From JACOVP01 sp035289145 (GTDB taxonomy: Archaea; Nanobdellota; Nanobdellia; SCGC-AAA011-G17; UBA489), in contig DATDXZ010000024.1 in assembly GCA_035289145.1 (NCBI GenBank), forward strand, positions 1-24,993: a DNA stretch of 24,993 nucleotides. The letters are read 5' to 3'. The notes beneath the pieces were generated by a model, which worked only from the letters and a program-made list of their open reading frames with translations, ran no database searches and was not told where the DNA came from. Below, one piece after another: positions 7,893 to 14,733 of the stretch. Made by a program: the position numbers and the translations under genes. Position 1 is the first letter of the stretch; every line of letters starts with the position of its first letter.

Positions 7893-9106
7893 TTGGCGCT
7901 GATTTAATCAAATACTCCTTAGAAAGTCTACGTGTACGCAAGCGAAGAAGTTTCTTGACTATTCTTTCCGTGTTTATAGGGATTGCCGCGATCACTACAT
8001 TGATTAGCTTTGGACAAGGCATCTCTTCCTATGTTGAACAAATCTCCCAAGAAATGGGCAATGACAAACTGATGATTCAGGCACGAGGTTTTGGTTTTGG
8101 GCCACCCTCATTAGATACCAATGTCCGCATGGATGAAACTGATCTAGAAGCTGTCAGAAGTGTTAAAGGAGTGAACGAAGCTACAGGGATTTACGCCATC
8201 AGCGGCGAAGTGCAGTTTGATGACCGCAAAAAATACGGATACTTGATGGGATCAGACTATAAAGACTATCGTGTCTTACTAGAGGAGCTATTTGCTCTCG
8301 AATTGGATGAAGGCAATACTCTCCGAGGCAATGAAAAATCAAAAATACTCTTAGGATATAATTATAAACTTCCTGAGAAAATTTTTGAGCATCCTGTCAG
8401 ACTTCGAGACAAACTTCTGATTAATAATCATACGTTTGAAGTTGCCGGCTTTTATGAGTCTGTCGGCAATCCGCAGGATGATTCCAATATCTACATCACC
8501 AAAGACGCCATGGAAAGCATCTTTGCTCCTGAGAATTATATATTTATTTTCATTAGGGCTGCTCCAGGTGTTGCTCCTGCAAAACTCGCGGAAGACATCA
8601 AAGAAGAGCTAAGAGATCATAGACATCAAGATCCTGGAGAAGAAGACTTTTTTGTGCAGACTTTTGAGCAGGTGATTGCCACGTTCAAGTCTATTCTAAG
8701 TATCATCACTGGAGTTGTAATCTTAATTGCATTCATCTCTGTCTTTGTCGCCGCTGTCAATATCGTGAACACTATGTATACTGCTACTTTGGAAAGAACA
8801 AAAGAGATTGGCGTCTTCAAAGCGATTGGATCAAAAAATATTGCCATTCTGTTTGTGTTTATCTTTGAATCTGGTGTGTTAAGCTTAGTTGGAGGGATAT
8901 TGGGAGTCTTAGCAGGCTATCTCTTGTCTTCAGTTGCAGGCACTGCGATAGCAGCTTCAGGCTTTGGCGTCTTTACTCCACTTTTTACATGGCAGTTAGT
9001 TGCCGGCAGCTTAGTTTTTGCGTTCTTGATTGGTGCATTGAGTGGATTGCTGCCTGCGTATCAAGCTTCTAAGTTGAAACCTGTTGATGCGTTAAGGTAT
9101 GAGTAA
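7889..9106 (+). CDS. MacB/FtsX-family ABC transporter permease (second)
   Basis: This 405-residue paralogue of the preceding permease has the same topology: N-terminal helix (RSFLTILSVFIGIAAITTLI), a large extracytoplasmic domain, and three C-terminal helices including the ERTKEIGVFKAIGSK segment and the ending PAYQASKLKPVDALRYE. The two share many motifs but differ throughout the external domain, which suggests specialised halves of a heterodimer and not a recent duplication. It is the last gene of the PadR operon. The next gene begins 32 bp later behind its own TATA box. No stem-loop terminator is evident after the stop codon. Confidence 0.92.
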   Translation: MIGADLIKYSLESLRVRKRRSFLTILSVFIGIAAITTLISFGQGISSYVEQISQEMGNDKLMIQARGFGFGPPSLDTNVRMDETDLEAVRSVKGVNEATGIYAISGEVQFDDRKKYGYLMGSDYKDYRVLLEELFALELDEGNTLRGNEKSKILLGYNYKLPEKIFEHPVRLRDKLLINNHTFEVAGFYESVGNPQDDSNIYITKDAMESIFAPENYIFIFIRAAPGVAPAKLAEDIKEELRDHRHQDPGEEDFFVQTFEQVIATFKSILSIITGVVILIAFISVFVAAVNIVNTMYTATLERTKEIGVFKAIGSKNIAILFVFIFESGVLSLVGGILGVLAGYLLSSVAGTAIAASGFGVFTPLFTWQLVAGSLVFAFLIGALSGLLPAYQASKLKPVDALRYE

Positions 9107-9108
9107 TA

Positions 9109-9127
9109 CTTATATACTGTAGTATAT
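9109..9127 (+). promoter_or_regulatory. TATA box overlapping an inverted repeat, upstream of the beta-helix gene
   Basis: CTTATATAC is a TATA element centred about 27 bp upstream of the ATG at 9139, so the transcript would be leaderless. The overlapping stretch 9112-9127 is an inverted repeat, ATATACT-GT-AGTATAT, with 7-bp arms and a 2-bp centre. It resembles the 4591-4608 palindrome (shared core CTGTA with flanking TATA), so it could be a second operator. AT-rich TATA elements easily form such symmetry, so this is tentative. Confidence 0.45.
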
Positions 9128-9138
9128 GCTTTATCTAA

Positions 9139-9924
9139 ATGAATAAGTCATCTGAGCACAGCAATAAATGGAGTTTAATTCTTTTAATATTATTCTTTAC
9201 TATCTTTCTAAGTGTTTCATGTATTGCTAAACTTCAAGTAAACATCTCTTCCCCAGTACAACCTATGCCTATTGATTGTATTATTCCAAATGACAGTATG
9301 CAAATACAAATAGACACAAAATTCTGCCCCGGAGTATATAATCTTCCTAATGGTATCTCTGTTCAGAACAATGTTATGTTAAACTGCGATGGCGCAACTT
9401 TAAATGGAACAAAAATATACCGTAGTTATGGAATTCGTATCCAACAATCTTCTAACATAACACTAATAAATTGTAATGTTGAAAACTACTATATAGGATA
9501 TGAAACTCGATGGCTTACTGAAAGCACTATAATAAACAATAATGCAACAAATAATGATTTTGGTGCTTATGTATGGCAAACATACAATAGTTCTATCTTG
9601 CAAAACAAATTTTCTAACAACACATATGGTATGCGTGTAGAAACATCAGGATTTAATATAATTATTAATAATAGTTTTACATATAATGGCAGATATGGTA
9701 TGGAATCAGATATCGGTTACGGGAATAATATCACTTTGAACTGGCTTAAAGACAATAGTCAGTCATTAATATTTTATAACACTTATTATTTTGAAAATGT
9801 ATCAAATAATATATGGGATAATGACATTTGGGATAACGGAGTATGGGAAGCAAACAGAAACAATTATTGTATAAATAATATAAGTAACAGATATTATAAT
9901 AATGTCACTGGACCAACTTGTTAG
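9139..9924 (+). CDS. Secreted right-handed beta-helix (PbH1/NosD-like) protein
   Basis: This 261-residue protein has an N-terminal hydrophobic segment (WSLILLILFFTIFLSVSCIA) acting as signal peptide or anchor. It then has consecutive beta-helix rungs of the form N-I-T-L-x-N-x-x-x-x-x-x-x-G, for example ITLINCNVENYYIGY, SILQNKFSNNTYGMRV and IIINNSFTYNGRYGM. Asn-rich ladders and Gly turns are typical of PbH1 repeats in archaeal surface proteins. The last part has a short WDNDIWDNGVW repetition and several cysteines. No enzymatic motif is visible. A surface, carbohydrate-related or adhesive role is plausible but unproven. Codon use is strikingly AT-rich compared with the ABC operon, hinting at a different origin. 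It has its own TATA box. Confidence 0.8.
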   Translation: MNKSSEHSNKWSLILLILFFTIFLSVSCIAKLQVNISSPVQPMPIDCIIPNDSMQIQIDTKFCPGVYNLPNGISVQNNVMLNCDGATLNGTKIYRSYGIRIQQSSNITLINCNVENYYIGYETRWLTESTIINNNATNNDFGAYVWQTYNSSILQNKFSNNTYGMRVETSGFNIIINNSFTYNGRYGMESDIGYGNNITLNWLKDNSQSLIFYNTYYFENVSNNIWDNDIWDNGVWEANRNNYCINNISNRYYNNVTGPTC

Positions 9925-9992
9925 ATAATTTAGTGATCATAAAAGTTTGGATAAAATTATAACTTTCTAAATCAGTAAGAAATTTTGTAGAT

Positions 9993-10481
9993 TTATTTTC
10001 TCTGCACAGACAATCTTCTTGGAATTCTTTTCTTCTCTTTTTTCTCATCCTTATGTCCTTTGCGCGTGTGCTTGTAATGGAACTTGTCTTTCTGCAAGTC
10101 ATGAATGTGCTTTCTTCCCTGCTCGCCATCGTCTGCTTCGTGCCAATAATTGATAGTTTGCTCACCGATGCGCCAGCATAAAAATATCTGGCGACCCTGG
10201 AATATAGAACGAAAATCCAAAAGCCCCTCATCTACGTCTCTGAGAATAACACCTTTTCTATCTAATGTTTCCAATTCATCATAGACTTTATAAGAAATAC
10301 GATGAAATTCTTTCTCTAACGCGCGCTGAATTCTGTCGTCTTGCTCAAAATCATCATGGCTGATGTCAATACTATCCAGTATCATCAACTGTCTCCGTGA
10401 ACGATTGACTTTTCGAAGATGTTTTTGCACTTCTGGCAGCATTAAGCGGGCTTGTTCCAGCGTAAAATAGGTTCTTTTCAC
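9993..10481 (-). CDS. DUF2203 family protein with basic C-terminal tail
   Basis: This 162-residue protein begins at a GTG codon (MKRTYFTLEQARLMLPEVQ). The family hallmarks are visible: the N-terminal FTLEQAxxxLPEV helix, a central acidic helix, GVILRDVDEGLLDFRS, and the CWRIGEQTINYWHEADDGEQGR segment (102-123). The core is usually about 120 residues; here a strongly basic tail (KHTRKGHKDEKKEKKRIPRR) follows and could bind nucleic acid. The biochemical function of DUF2203 is unknown. A TATA sequence on the minus strand (10506-10513) sits about 28 bp upstream of the GTG, predicting a leaderless transcript. The gene is divergent from the metallophosphoesterase gene, with only 42 bp between the two start codons. 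Confidence 0.85.
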   Translation of the reverse strand: MKRTYFTLEQARLMLPEVQKHLRKVNRSRRQLMILDSIDISHDDFEQDDRIQRALEKEFHRISYKVYDELETLDRKGVILRDVDEGLLDFRSIFQGRQIFLCWRIGEQTINYWHEADDGEQGRKHIHDLQKDKFHYKHTRKGHKDEKKEKKRIPRRLSVQRK

Positions 10482-10490
10482 AGTAGAAAA

Positions 10491-10513
10491 CTATATATGA
10501 ACACCTATATAAA
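10491..10513. promoter_or_regulatory. Interleaved divergent TATA boxes for DUF2203 and metallophosphoesterase genes
   Basis: The plus-strand TATA element CTATATATG (10491-10499) lies about 29 bp upstream of the ATG at 10524. The minus-strand TTTATATA (10506-10513) lies about 28 bp upstream of the GTG at 10481. Each promoter's TATA box therefore falls inside the other's core promoter, and the two cannot easily be occupied by full initiation complexes at the same time. Both transcripts would be leaderless or nearly so. Confidence 0.55.
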
Positions 10514-10523
10514 CATTCTTCTT

Positions 10524-11216
10524 ATGAGCCTGCCCAAAGGACTGCGAATGGTCGATTTAGCCATTATGTACCAAGATCACTTGATTTTAGGAGATTTACA
10601 ACTAGGCTATGAACAGGTTGTCCAACGGAGAGGATTGTTCTTGCCTAAGTTTCAACTGGAAGACATTCTTGACCGCCTGCAGAAGATTTTCCGCCAAGTG
10701 AAAGCGACTACTTTAGTCATTAATGGCGATGTCAAACATGAGTTCGGCAGGATTTTAGAACAAGAATGGCAGGAAATATTGCAGTTTTTTGACTTCTGTC
10801 TGCAACATGTGAAAACCATTATCATTGTGAAAGGCAATCACGATCTCATGATAAACCCCATAGCAGACAAGAGGAACATCCAAGTGGTTGACTCCTATCG
10901 CTTGGGAGATGCACTGATTCTTCACGGCCATAAAATTGTCAAAGAGACCACACCTATTCTGATTATAGGGCATGAACATCCTGCTGTGTCCTTTAAAGAA
11001 AAACCTGGAGAGAAATTTAAATGCTTCTTAGTGGGATCCTGGAAAAAGAGTATGTTAATTGTCATGCCTTCGTTCAACCCTCTAACTGATGGTAGCGACG
11101 TGACTCGAGAACGCTTTCTGAGCCCGTATCTCAAACAAAAAATTGAGGACTTCCTCGTCTATGTTGTTGAGGACAAAGTGTATCCGTTTGGAAAAGTCAA
11201 AGACTTATTGAGTTAA
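10524..11216 (+). CDS. COG1407 (PdeM-like) metallophosphoesterase
   Basis: This calcineurin-fold phosphoesterase, 230 residues from the ATG at 10524, belongs to the ICC/Mre11-like family COG1407. Visible motifs are GDLQLGYE (23-30), NGDVKHEF (67-74), GNHD (104-107), LHGHK (133-137) and GHEHPAV (149-155). The last is characteristic of COG1407. The first motif normally reads DLHLG; here Gln26 replaces the metal-binding His. In bacteria this family is called PdeM and occurs with Lhr-type helicases and DNA ligase in a DNA-damage cluster. Lhr is encoded 6 kb away in this window, so a repair link is plausible. ATG 10524 was chosen because it lies about 29 bp after a TATA box; the next in-frame ATG at 10548 is also possible. 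Its 3' end overlaps the convergent glycosyltransferase gene by 12 nt. Confidence 0.87.
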   Translation: MSLPKGLRMVDLAIMYQDHLILGDLQLGYEQVVQRRGLFLPKFQLEDILDRLQKIFRQVKATTLVINGDVKHEFGRILEQEWQEILQFFDFCLQHVKTIIIVKGNHDLMINPIADKRNIQVVDSYRLGDALILHGHKIVKETTPILIIGHEHPAVSFKEKPGEKFKCFLVGSWKKSMLIVMPSFNPLTDGSDVTRERFLSPYLKQKIEDFLVYVVEDKVYPFGKVKDLLS

Positions 11217-11966
11217 CAGATCGGGATCAAATTTCTTTTCCATATCTGCAAATAATCCTGAAGGTTTTCCTGATAACATGTGCTTACATTTTACGTTGGT
11301 GTCAACAAAGATTTCAAACCCATTCTTCAAGGCATCATTACAGAACCAGAGATCATCGTGACAATTGACAGATATATCCGCCCTGAAATGCACTTTTTCC
11401 AAAACATTCCTATGAATCAAGATACAACCCAGACCAGAGAAACGAACTGGAAACACTTTCGGCTCTTCTACATCATCCTGCGAGAGGAAACGCATTTTCT
11501 CGGTAATTCCAGGGACATAACCAAAGAGCAAGGGCATGAGCTTCCTGACTTTTTTAACAGGCTTTCCTTGGTGATGATAACTGAGATTGAAATACTTGTA
11601 ATAGACGCCCGTCACTATTTTTTTCTCGTGACTTAATAATTGCTCAATCACATCTACTGGAGGAATGACATCCTGCTCTAAACTCAAAAAATAATCATAA
11701 CCACCATCCAACACCATCTGCCTCAAAATATTTCTGCTATGCGGAAGACGCATTCGAGAGTCTTTCACGAATTCTGGATCTTTCACTGCTTGAATACCTA
11801 ACTGCTCAATCGTCTTGGTATAGGGGATGGTTTCAGAATTATCGACGAGCACCGCAGTCTTGTTTTTGTACGTTAATTCCTTGACACGTGCAACCCAATC
11901 GGGAAGACAGTAGAGATAAGGAGCTGCTGTTGGACTTCCGATCAAAATCTTAGGCTGTTGTGTCAT
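11205..11966 (-). CDS. GT-A fold glycosyltransferase-like protein
   Basis: This 253-residue protein has no membrane segment. It begins KILIGSPTAAPYLYCLPDW and has a GT-A-like core: LVDNSE in the nucleotide-sugar region, then DYFLSLEQDV (91-100), where EQD occupies the position of the usual DxD metal motif. Further on come SGLGCILIHRNVLEKV, HDDLWFCNDALKNGFEIFVDTNV, and a closing CKHM whose His would complete metal binding. This order matches a group of short glycosyltransferases related to GT2/Anp1-like families. Donor and acceptor cannot be told; glycosylation of surface proteins, such as the pilins encoded next door, is a possibility only. It starts inside the upstream glutaredoxin-like gene (17-nt overlap), so the two are probably co-translated. 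Confidence 0.75.
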   Translation of the reverse strand: MTQQPKILIGSPTAAPYLYCLPDWVARVKELTYKNKTAVLVDNSETIPYTKTIEQLGIQAVKDPEFVKDSRMRLPHSRNILRQMVLDGGYDYFLSLEQDVIPPVDVIEQLLSHEKKIVTGVYYKYFNLSYHHQGKPVKKVRKLMPLLFGYVPGITEKMRFLSQDDVEEPKVFPVRFSGLGCILIHRNVLEKVHFRADISVNCHDDLWFCNDALKNGFEIFVDTNVKCKHMLSGKPSGLFADMEKKFDPDLLTQ

Positions 11967-12228
11967 TGGAGATATTTTGCTGCGTTTCCAGCTCTTGCTC
12001 TTTCTTGATAATTTCCTTAATCATTTCCCTGTCAAATCCTGCATAAGCATGACCATTGATGACTAGTACTGGAGTCTTATCTTGGCCAGACAAGTCAAGC
12101 ATTTCCTTATATGCTGTCTGATCACGCGTCACTTCCCTGTTCTCAAAGGAGATTTCATTCATGCTCAAGAGATTTTTTAACATCTGGGAATAAGGATCAT
12201 CATTACGACAATAGACTATAATTTTCAT
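11950..12228 (-). CDS. Glutaredoxin-fold protein lacking the CxxC active site
   Basis: This 92-residue protein matches the glutaredoxin fold: beta strand MKIIVYCRND, helix PYSQMLKNLLSMNEISFENREV, the cis-proline loop KTPVLVING (51-59), and the GFDREMIKEII end. The active site that is normally CPYC reads DPYS (residues 11-14), so both catalytic cysteines are missing. The only cysteine is Cys7, at the end of the first strand. It therefore cannot work as a dithiol or standard monothiol glutaredoxin, and may be a structural or binding relative. The tail (about residues 76-92) is polar and probably disordered. It is cotranscribed with the overlapping glycosyltransferase gene. A TATA-like CTTAAAAGG on the minus strand lies near 12251-12259, about 27 bp upstream of the ATG. 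Confidence 0.82.
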   Translation of the reverse strand: MKIIVYCRNDDPYSQMLKNLLSMNEISFENREVTRDQTAYKEMLDLSGQDKTPVLVINGHAYAGFDREMIKEIIKKEQELETQQNISNDTTA

Positions 12229-12292
12229 CTTTATCAGACTGGACTTTTTTCCTTTTAAGACTTTCTTTCTTGCGGACTTCTACGGAGAAACC

Positions 12293-12332
12293 TTTTTATA
12301 GTTCGTTTTGTGTTTTCTTTTCAAGAGAGGTG
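12293..12332 (+). promoter_or_regulatory. Promoter and ribosome binding site of the pilus-like locus
   Basis: TTTTTATAG (12293-12301) is a TATA-like element, predicting a start site near 12320-12325. GAGAGGTG (12325-12332) is a Shine-Dalgarno sequence, complementary to the archaeal 16S 3' end, placed just before the ATG at 12336. The pair supports 12336 as the start, because an in-frame ATG at 12270 would lie upstream of the TATA element and hide the class III signal peptide. Most later genes in the locus overlap or nearly touch, so this may drive much of it. Confidence 0.55.
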
Positions 12333-12335
12333 TCT

Positions 12336-12749
12336 ATGCGTCATTCAGGTCAAGCAGGTGTAGAATATATTATCCTGACTGGGGTCTTGATGTTTTTTTT
12401 CATCCCTATAGTTTACTTCTCCTTAACACAATCGACTGACAGCGTCAAACAAACTCAAGTCGAGAATATCGTGAATAGATTAGGTAAAGCTGCCGATGCA
12501 GTGTACGCTCTCGGGCCAGGATCTATAGAAGTCATCCCCATTACTATTCCTGAAGGAGTTCAATCAACCTTAGTCGGCGGACCAGAAGGACGAGAAATCT
12601 TATTAGTTGTTTCTGGTTCCGGCGATGTATCTGATGCACATGTTTCTACCAGAGCAAAGGTTATGGGTTTTTTACCCACTACGAAAGGAACTTATTTCAT
12701 CAAAGTTGAAGCACTGCCCGGAGGCTATGTTAATATCACCCAACGATGA
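12336..12749 (+). CDS. Class III signal peptide pilin-like protein 1
   Basis: This 137-residue prepilin-like protein has a short basic leader MRHSG, then QAGVEYIILTGVLMFFFIPI. The G|Q junction, followed by Glu at +5, Tyr at +6 and a hydrophobic helix, is the class III signal peptide (archaellin/pilin type, QXSXEY motif). A PibD/EppA-type peptidase would cut after Gly5. The hydrophobic helix would form the filament core; the remaining domain of about 100 residues is beta-rich (GSIEVIPITIPEGVQ, EILLVVSGSG) and contains no cysteine. It is the first gene of the locus and overlaps the next by 4 nt. It could be the major subunit because of its small size and canonical signal, but this is inference. 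Confidence 0.85.
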   Translation: MRHSGQAGVEYIILTGVLMFFFIPIVYFSLTQSTDSVKQTQVENIVNRLGKAADAVYALGPGSIEVIPITIPEGVQSTLVGGPEGREILLVVSGSGDVSDAHVSTRAKVMGFLPTTKGTYFIKVEALPGGYVNITQR

Positions 12750-13288
12750 GACGAAAACTATATAAGCCACGACGAGGACAAATTAGCATTGAGATCATGT
12801 ACGCTGTAGGCGTTATCATTATGATTTTCCTATTGCTCACGGGAATTTCATTCAATCGCCGCGGTGAATTACGAAAAATGGACGATTACTTACAAAAGAG
12901 GAATGAGTGCTTAAAAGTGGCGAATACTATTGCAAGCTTGACTTCATCAGGTTTTAATACTGCAGCGATTCTTAGCCTTCATTATCCCATGTCTATCTTT
13001 ACTAATGGGCGCATTACTGTTGAACCTTCACAAACTAGCTCAAAAGAAACGCCTTGCACTTATGTTGGCTACATGAATCCAATTTTTGCCGATGCACAAG
13101 GACAAATCTCTTTATCAGGAAGCTATAACTATTGTTTTATGAATGTCAAAGGACAGGTTGTGCAATATGGAGATGAAGATACTCATACTATTTGCACTAA
13201 CCCTCCTGATTGTAATGAGGTCGTTTCTTGCTTTGATCTTTGCACCTTCTCAGATCCAAATTTTCTCTTTAATGGTTGCGGACTTTAA
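12746..13288 (+). CDS. Class III signal peptide pilin-like protein 2, cysteine-rich tail
   Basis: This 180-residue protein starts with an 11-residue basic leader (MRRKLYKPRRG), then QISIEIMYAVGVIIMIFLLLTG, a recognisable class III prepilin sequence with the G|Q junction and Glu at +5. After the helix comes a mostly beta domain. The last 35 residues contain six cysteines (TICTNPPDCNEVVSCFDLCT and a final NGCGL), and three more lie earlier. Exported archaeal proteins with this pattern usually form disulfides. The start overlaps the preceding stop (ATGA). I interpret it as a minor pilin or tip-like subunit; no sequence similarity to a characterised pilin is evident beyond the signal. Confidence 0.82.
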   Translation: MRRKLYKPRRGQISIEIMYAVGVIIMIFLLLTGISFNRRGELRKMDDYLQKRNECLKVANTIASLTSSGFNTAAILSLHYPMSIFTNGRITVEPSQTSSKETPCTYVGYMNPIFADAQGQISLSGSYNYCFMNVKGQVVQYGDEDTHTICTNPPDCNEVVSCFDLCTFSDPNFLFNGCGL

Positions 13289-13290
13289 CT

Positions 13291-14217
13291 ATGCACCACA
13301 AAAAAGCACAACTCAGCTATGAGTACATTGTCGTTATAGGTATGATTTTATTACTTGCCATTCCTTTTTTCTACAGTTTTTTCCGCTACTTATTAGGAGG
13401 GTTTGACAACCAAATGAATGCTGACATGGTCGTTCGTGTAGGCCAAGCCACAGAGACACTAGCAAATCTAGGCGGGGTTGGCAGCAAATTCACTATACCT
13501 GTCCGTGTTTCTAAAATAGTACAAAATAATTTACAAAATAATGTTCTTTCTGTACAAACAGGCAACGGACAAATTTATTCTGCTCAATCTTCGTCAGAGA
13601 ATGTACGCATCGGAAGCGAGGCATTGGTCGGAGACGGATTCATGACTGTACCCTTAATTTATACTTATTTAGACACTATTGTTGTAGGAGCACAACCTCA
13701 AGTAGTGGGCATCTGTCCTGAAGAAGAAAATCCTTATTCATCTTTATGCACTATTTCAACAACTGTGAGTCCTTCAGATGGGTTCCGCGTTCTTGGAGCT
13801 AATTTTGCAAGCGACACTGAGATTATTCTCAGCAAGATCCAAGGATCCAATGGCGGCTGCCAAACAATGACTATATGTGCACAAGATAGTGACTGCGCTC
13901 TTGGACAATCATGTGTTAACGGTATTTGCGCTGATTTAAATCCATCTACTACCATCCAAGAAGGAGGTCTTGTAGCAGATGTTTCTACTGCACAGACTGG
14001 TGTTGGCAGTTACGCTATTGCAGCAGTCAATCCCGGCGGAAGCAGGAGCAATTGTGTTTCTATGATTGTGACTACGAACATTTTTGTTGAATGCGGCAAC
14101 TCTATTGTTGAAGATGGAGAGGAATGTGATCCTCCAGAAAATCCAAGCGATCAGTGTTTCAGTGAAGAGGGTGAGATCTTGGCATGCAAGTCTAACTGTA
14201 AATGTGAAAAAAATTAG
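13291..14217 (+). CDS. Class III signal peptide protein 3 with IPT-like and cysteine-rich modules
   Basis: This 308-residue protein starts MHHKKAQLSYEYIVVIGMIL, a near-perfect QxSxEY class III signal with Ala, not Gly, before the cleavage site. After the pilin helix and a beta-rich domain there is an IPT/TIG-like segment (ISTTVSPSDGFRVLGANFAS), interrupted by a cysteine module with DSDCALGQSCVNGIC (whole module about 190-213). The C-terminus (268-308) has the pattern CGNSIVEDGEECDPPENPSD followed by more cysteines, the Myxococcus-type cysteine-rich repeat found in surface proteins. This looks like a large adhesive or tip pilin. The ATG at 13291 directly follows the previous stop codon and is preferred over an upstream TTG at 13276. 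Confidence 0.82.
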   Translation: MHHKKAQLSYEYIVVIGMILLLAIPFFYSFFRYLLGGFDNQMNADMVVRVGQATETLANLGGVGSKFTIPVRVSKIVQNNLQNNVLSVQTGNGQIYSAQSSSENVRIGSEALVGDGFMTVPLIYTYLDTIVVGAQPQVVGICPEEENPYSSLCTISTTVSPSDGFRVLGANFASDTEIILSKIQGSNGGCQTMTICAQDSDCALGQSCVNGICADLNPSTTIQEGGLVADVSTAQTGVGSYAIAAVNPGGSRSNCVSMIVTTNIFVECGNSIVEDGEECDPPENPSDQCFSEEGEILACKSNCKCEKN

Positions 14218-14232
14218 TGTTGTGATCTTTAT

Positions 14233-14733
14233 ATGACGCCGAAAAAAAATGGTCAAGCTGCAGTCACGGATTTATTCATTGCCATATCAGTTTTTATTAT
14301 CCTTATTACTATTACAACACTGACTTGGAATTTGTATAACATTCGTTTAACCAGCAGATTTGACTATGATGAAATGATGCTCAAAGGATTTCAAGTGAGT
14401 GACTTACTGGTAAAAAGTAAAGGCATTCCTGTAAACTGGCACATTACTTACAATGAAACTGCTCCGGAAGTTCTCGGTCTTGCAGATAATGAACGTGTTT
14501 TGTCTTCTGAACGTATCGACGCCTTTAAAGACCTTAGTGATAGAAATCCCGCTCTTATCAAGGATGCCTTAAAAATAAACCTCTATAACTATTACTTTGT
14601 TATTCGTGACCAAACTGGTGTTCCACTCTTAAATTCAGGACTCTTTCCTTCTGGAAAATACGCAGTTAATCTAGCACGCATCGCATTGTACAATAACCAG
14701 CCAGTTATTGTGGAGTTTGCTATATGGAAATAA
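14233..14733 (+). CDS. Pilin-like protein 4 with modified class III signal
   Basis: This 166-residue protein starts MTPKKNG, then QAAVTDLFIAISVFIILITI, a basic leader and G|Q junction followed by a hydrophobic helix. The acidic residue is Asp at +6 where canonical class III signals carry Glu at +5. The rest is soluble, lacks cysteine, and contains mixed alpha/beta sequence (RIDAFKDLSDRNPALIKDAL). It ends overlapping the next gene by 10 nt. It probably enters the membrane like a prepilin, but whether the prepilin peptidase processes it is uncertain. I do not recognise the C-terminal domain. It is probably a minor pilin or initiation-complex subunit. Confidence 0.77.
   Translation: MTPKKNGQAAVTDLFIAISVFIILITITTLTWNLYNIRLTSRFDYDEMMLKGFQVSDLLVKSKGIPVNWHITYNETAPEVLGLADNERVLSSERIDAFKDLSDRNPALIKDALKINLYNYYFVIRDQTGVPLLNSGLFPSGKYAVNLARIALYNNQPVIVEFAIWK

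Noticed and set aside
9400..9900. Short, repeated Asn-rich units that might suggest a direct repeat array
   Set aside because: The units are degenerate at DNA level and are explained by beta-helix rungs in the protein; there are no regular repeat-spacer units as in CRISPR.
11280..11636. Open frame of 118 codons on the plus strand
   Set aside because: It is antisense to the glycosyltransferase gene, whose motifs are clear, and its translation shows no recognisable protein features.
12270..12335. Longer start for the first pilin-like protein
   Set aside because: It lies upstream of the TATA-like element and would bury the class III signal peptide; the ATG at 12336 has a Shine-Dalgarno sequence.
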